From Deltaproteobacteria bacterium (lineage in GTDB: Bacteria; Desulfobacterota; DSM-4660; Desulfatiglandales; B25-G16): a stretch of 6,358 bases of DNA. Positions 5,465 through 6,358 of the stretch are shown piece by piece (positions within the stretch are counted from its first letter, which is position 1; every line of letters begins with the position of its first letter). Location: the NCBI GenBank assembly GCA_003646935.1, contig QMLW01000121.1, positions 1 through 6,358 on the forward strand. The letters run 5' to 3'. Made by a program: the position numbers and the translations under genes. The notes under the pieces were generated by a model. The model made no database searches, had not been told where the DNA came from, and saw only the letters and a list, made by a program, of their open reading frames with translations.

Positions 5465-6046
5465 ATGATCGAATGGATTGAAGGCCGCGAGCACCTCGAG
5501 GAGATACAAGAGAAGCACAAGGAGTTTTTGATCCTGCTCTTTTACGCGGATTTTTCCTCTGCTTCAAAGCGTGCCCTGGATGAGCTTGAACAATTCAGCA
5601 AGGAAGATAAACAGGTACCAGTTTATGGTATTGATGTGGAGCGGGTCAAGGGAGCCCACAAGTCCTTCGGCGTTGAAACGGTTCCCACCACCGTGGCCCT
5701 TCGAGACGGCAAGGTGGTCCAGCGCTTCGAGGGCGTTGAGAGCGCGGGGTTTTATGCCCGCATGTTCTCTGGGGCCCGTCCCTCGGTCTATAAAACGGCG
5801 AAGGGAGCGGTGCCCCGCCGGGTGATCGTCTACAGCGGCCCGGGCTGCCCCGCCTGCGGAACGGCCAAGGCGTACCTGCGGCGCCAGGGGGTGCGGTTTC
5901 GGGAGGTAGACATTGCTCGTGACCCCCAGGCGGCCCAGCGGCTGGTCAGGCGGAGCGGTCAGATGGCGGTACCCCAGATCGACATCGACGGGCAGCTCAT
6001 CGTGGGCTTTGACCAGGCCAAGATCGATAGGATCCTCGCAACCTAG
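5465..6046 (+). CDS. Thioredoxin-like/glutaredoxin fusion protein with degenerate thioredoxin site
   Basis: A 193-residue cytoplasmic protein of two thioredoxin-fold domains. Residues 1-105 form a thioredoxin-like domain: FLILLFYADF strand, then SSAS-K (31-35) where the W-C-G-P-C-K active site should be, and the cis-proline loop VETVPTT (70-76), then a GKVVQRFEG strand and helix. Both catalytic cysteines are replaced by serine, so this half should be redox-inactive. Residues 118-193 form a glutaredoxin/NrdH-like domain: VIVYSGPGCPAC (Cys128, Cys131), the cis-proline MAVPQI (167-172) and a GFDQAKI helix, so dithiol reduction or thiol transfer is expected there. AAAGGAG five bases upstream fixes ATG 5465; the in-frame ATG at 5426 has no ribosome binding site. 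GC content rises steeply inside the gene. groES begins 15 bases downstream, suggesting co-expression under stress. Confidence 0.88.
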   Translation: MIEWIEGREHLEEIQEKHKEFLILLFYADFSSASKRALDELEQFSKEDKQVPVYGIDVERVKGAHKSFGVETVPTTVALRDGKVVQRFEGVESAGFYARMFSGARPSVYKTAKGAVPRRVIVYSGPGCPACGTAKAYLRRQGVRFREVDIARDPQAAQRLVRRSGQMAVPQIDIDGQLIVGFDQAKIDRILAT

Positions 6047-6055
6047 AAAGGAGGT
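6047..6055 (+). promoter_or_regulatory. Shine-Dalgarno site of groES
   Basis: AAAGGAGGT starts right after the preceding stop codon and lies six bases before ATG 6062. It is one of the best ribosome binding sites in the window, consistent with high expression of a chaperonin. Confidence 0.85.
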
Positions 6056-6061
6056 AGGTAC

Positions 6062-6346
6062 ATGAAACTACAACCCATGCACGGACGTGTCTTAGTGAAA
6101 CCTCGTGAGGGAGGGGACAAGACCCCCGGCGGCATCTACATCCCTGATACGGCAAAGGAGAAGCTTCGGGAGGGCGATGTCATTGCCGTGGCAAAGGATG
6201 CAACCGATGAGGTGGCCGTGGGCGATCGGGTCATCTACAAGGAGTTCGGCGGCACCGAGGTGCAGGTCGAGGGAGAGGACTATATCCTGTTTACCGAGGA
6301 TGACCTTCTGGCTAAGTACCTCGCGGTGGACAAGATCCCGGAATAG
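6062..6346 (+). CDS. groES: Co-chaperonin GroES (Cpn10)
   Basis: A 94-residue protein, the usual Cpn10 length. The N-terminal strand MKLQPMHGRVLVKP matches the family start. The mobile loop at residues 16-33 carries the GroEL-contacting hydrophobic tripeptide I25-Y26-I27 within GGIYIPDTAKEK. VAVGDRVIYKEFGGTEV and the C-terminal YILFTEDDLLAKY complete the fold. It forms the heptameric lid of the GroEL folding chamber in the cytoplasm. The central tyrosine in the loop tripeptide replaces the more common aliphatic residue. It follows the thioredoxin-like/glutaredoxin gene by 15 bases. The window ends 12 bases after its stop, so a following groEL cannot be confirmed. No CIRCE element is visible in the leader of this pair, so heat-shock control is not shown by the sequence. 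Confidence 0.95.
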   Translation: MKLQPMHGRVLVKPREGGDKTPGGIYIPDTAKEKLREGDVIAVAKDATDEVAVGDRVIYKEFGGTEVQVEGEDYILFTEDDLLAKYLAVDKIPE

Positions 6347-6358
6347 GGATCGATGAGA

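Overview
The window reads as a compact stretch of an anaerobic bacterial chromosome. All recognisable genes lie on the + strand, are closely packed, and mostly carry strong AAAGGAGG-type ribosome binding sites. The gene content (an ATP-dependent reductive activator of corrinoid proteins, a DUF1638 protein, a 2[4Fe-4S] ferredoxin and a MPRGDGTGP-type zinc-ribbon protein) fits a strict anaerobe using corrinoid-dependent methyl transfer. A Desulfobacterota-like or other syntrophic/acetogenic lineage is my best guess, but the sequence alone does not fix the taxon. I see no tRNA, rRNA, CRISPR array, insertion sequence or phage gene.

Bases 1-2758 look like one functional block. It holds the C-terminal part of a RACo-type corrinoid activator (1-626, entering from upstream), a DUF1638 protein (708-1358), a short coiled-coil protein (1488-1697), an unrecognised 217-aa protein that overlaps it by 29 bases (1669-2322), and a two-cluster ferredoxin with a helical C-terminal extension (2387-2758). 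The likely theme is electron delivery and reactivation for a corrinoid methyltransferase whose catalytic genes would lie upstream. The roles of DUF1638 and of the two middle genes are unknown.

Bases 2848-4742 hold a 12-helix major facilitator transporter and a DUF1684 protein whose start overlaps the transporter stop (ATGA), so they are probably translationally coupled. Bases 4804-5269 hold two tiny genes: a Gly/Arg-rich zinc-ribbon protein, and a 58-aa protein preceded by a perfect 9-bp inverted repeat.

After a 195-base gene-free stretch, bases 5465-6346 hold a thioredoxin-like/glutaredoxin fusion and a GroES co-chaperonin, 15 bases apart. In the fusion the thioredoxin half has lost both active-site cysteines (SSAS), while the glutaredoxin half keeps CPAC. 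GC content rises sharply within that gene, from about 50% to about 70% by hand count. The window ends 12 bases after groES, so whether groEL follows cannot be seen.
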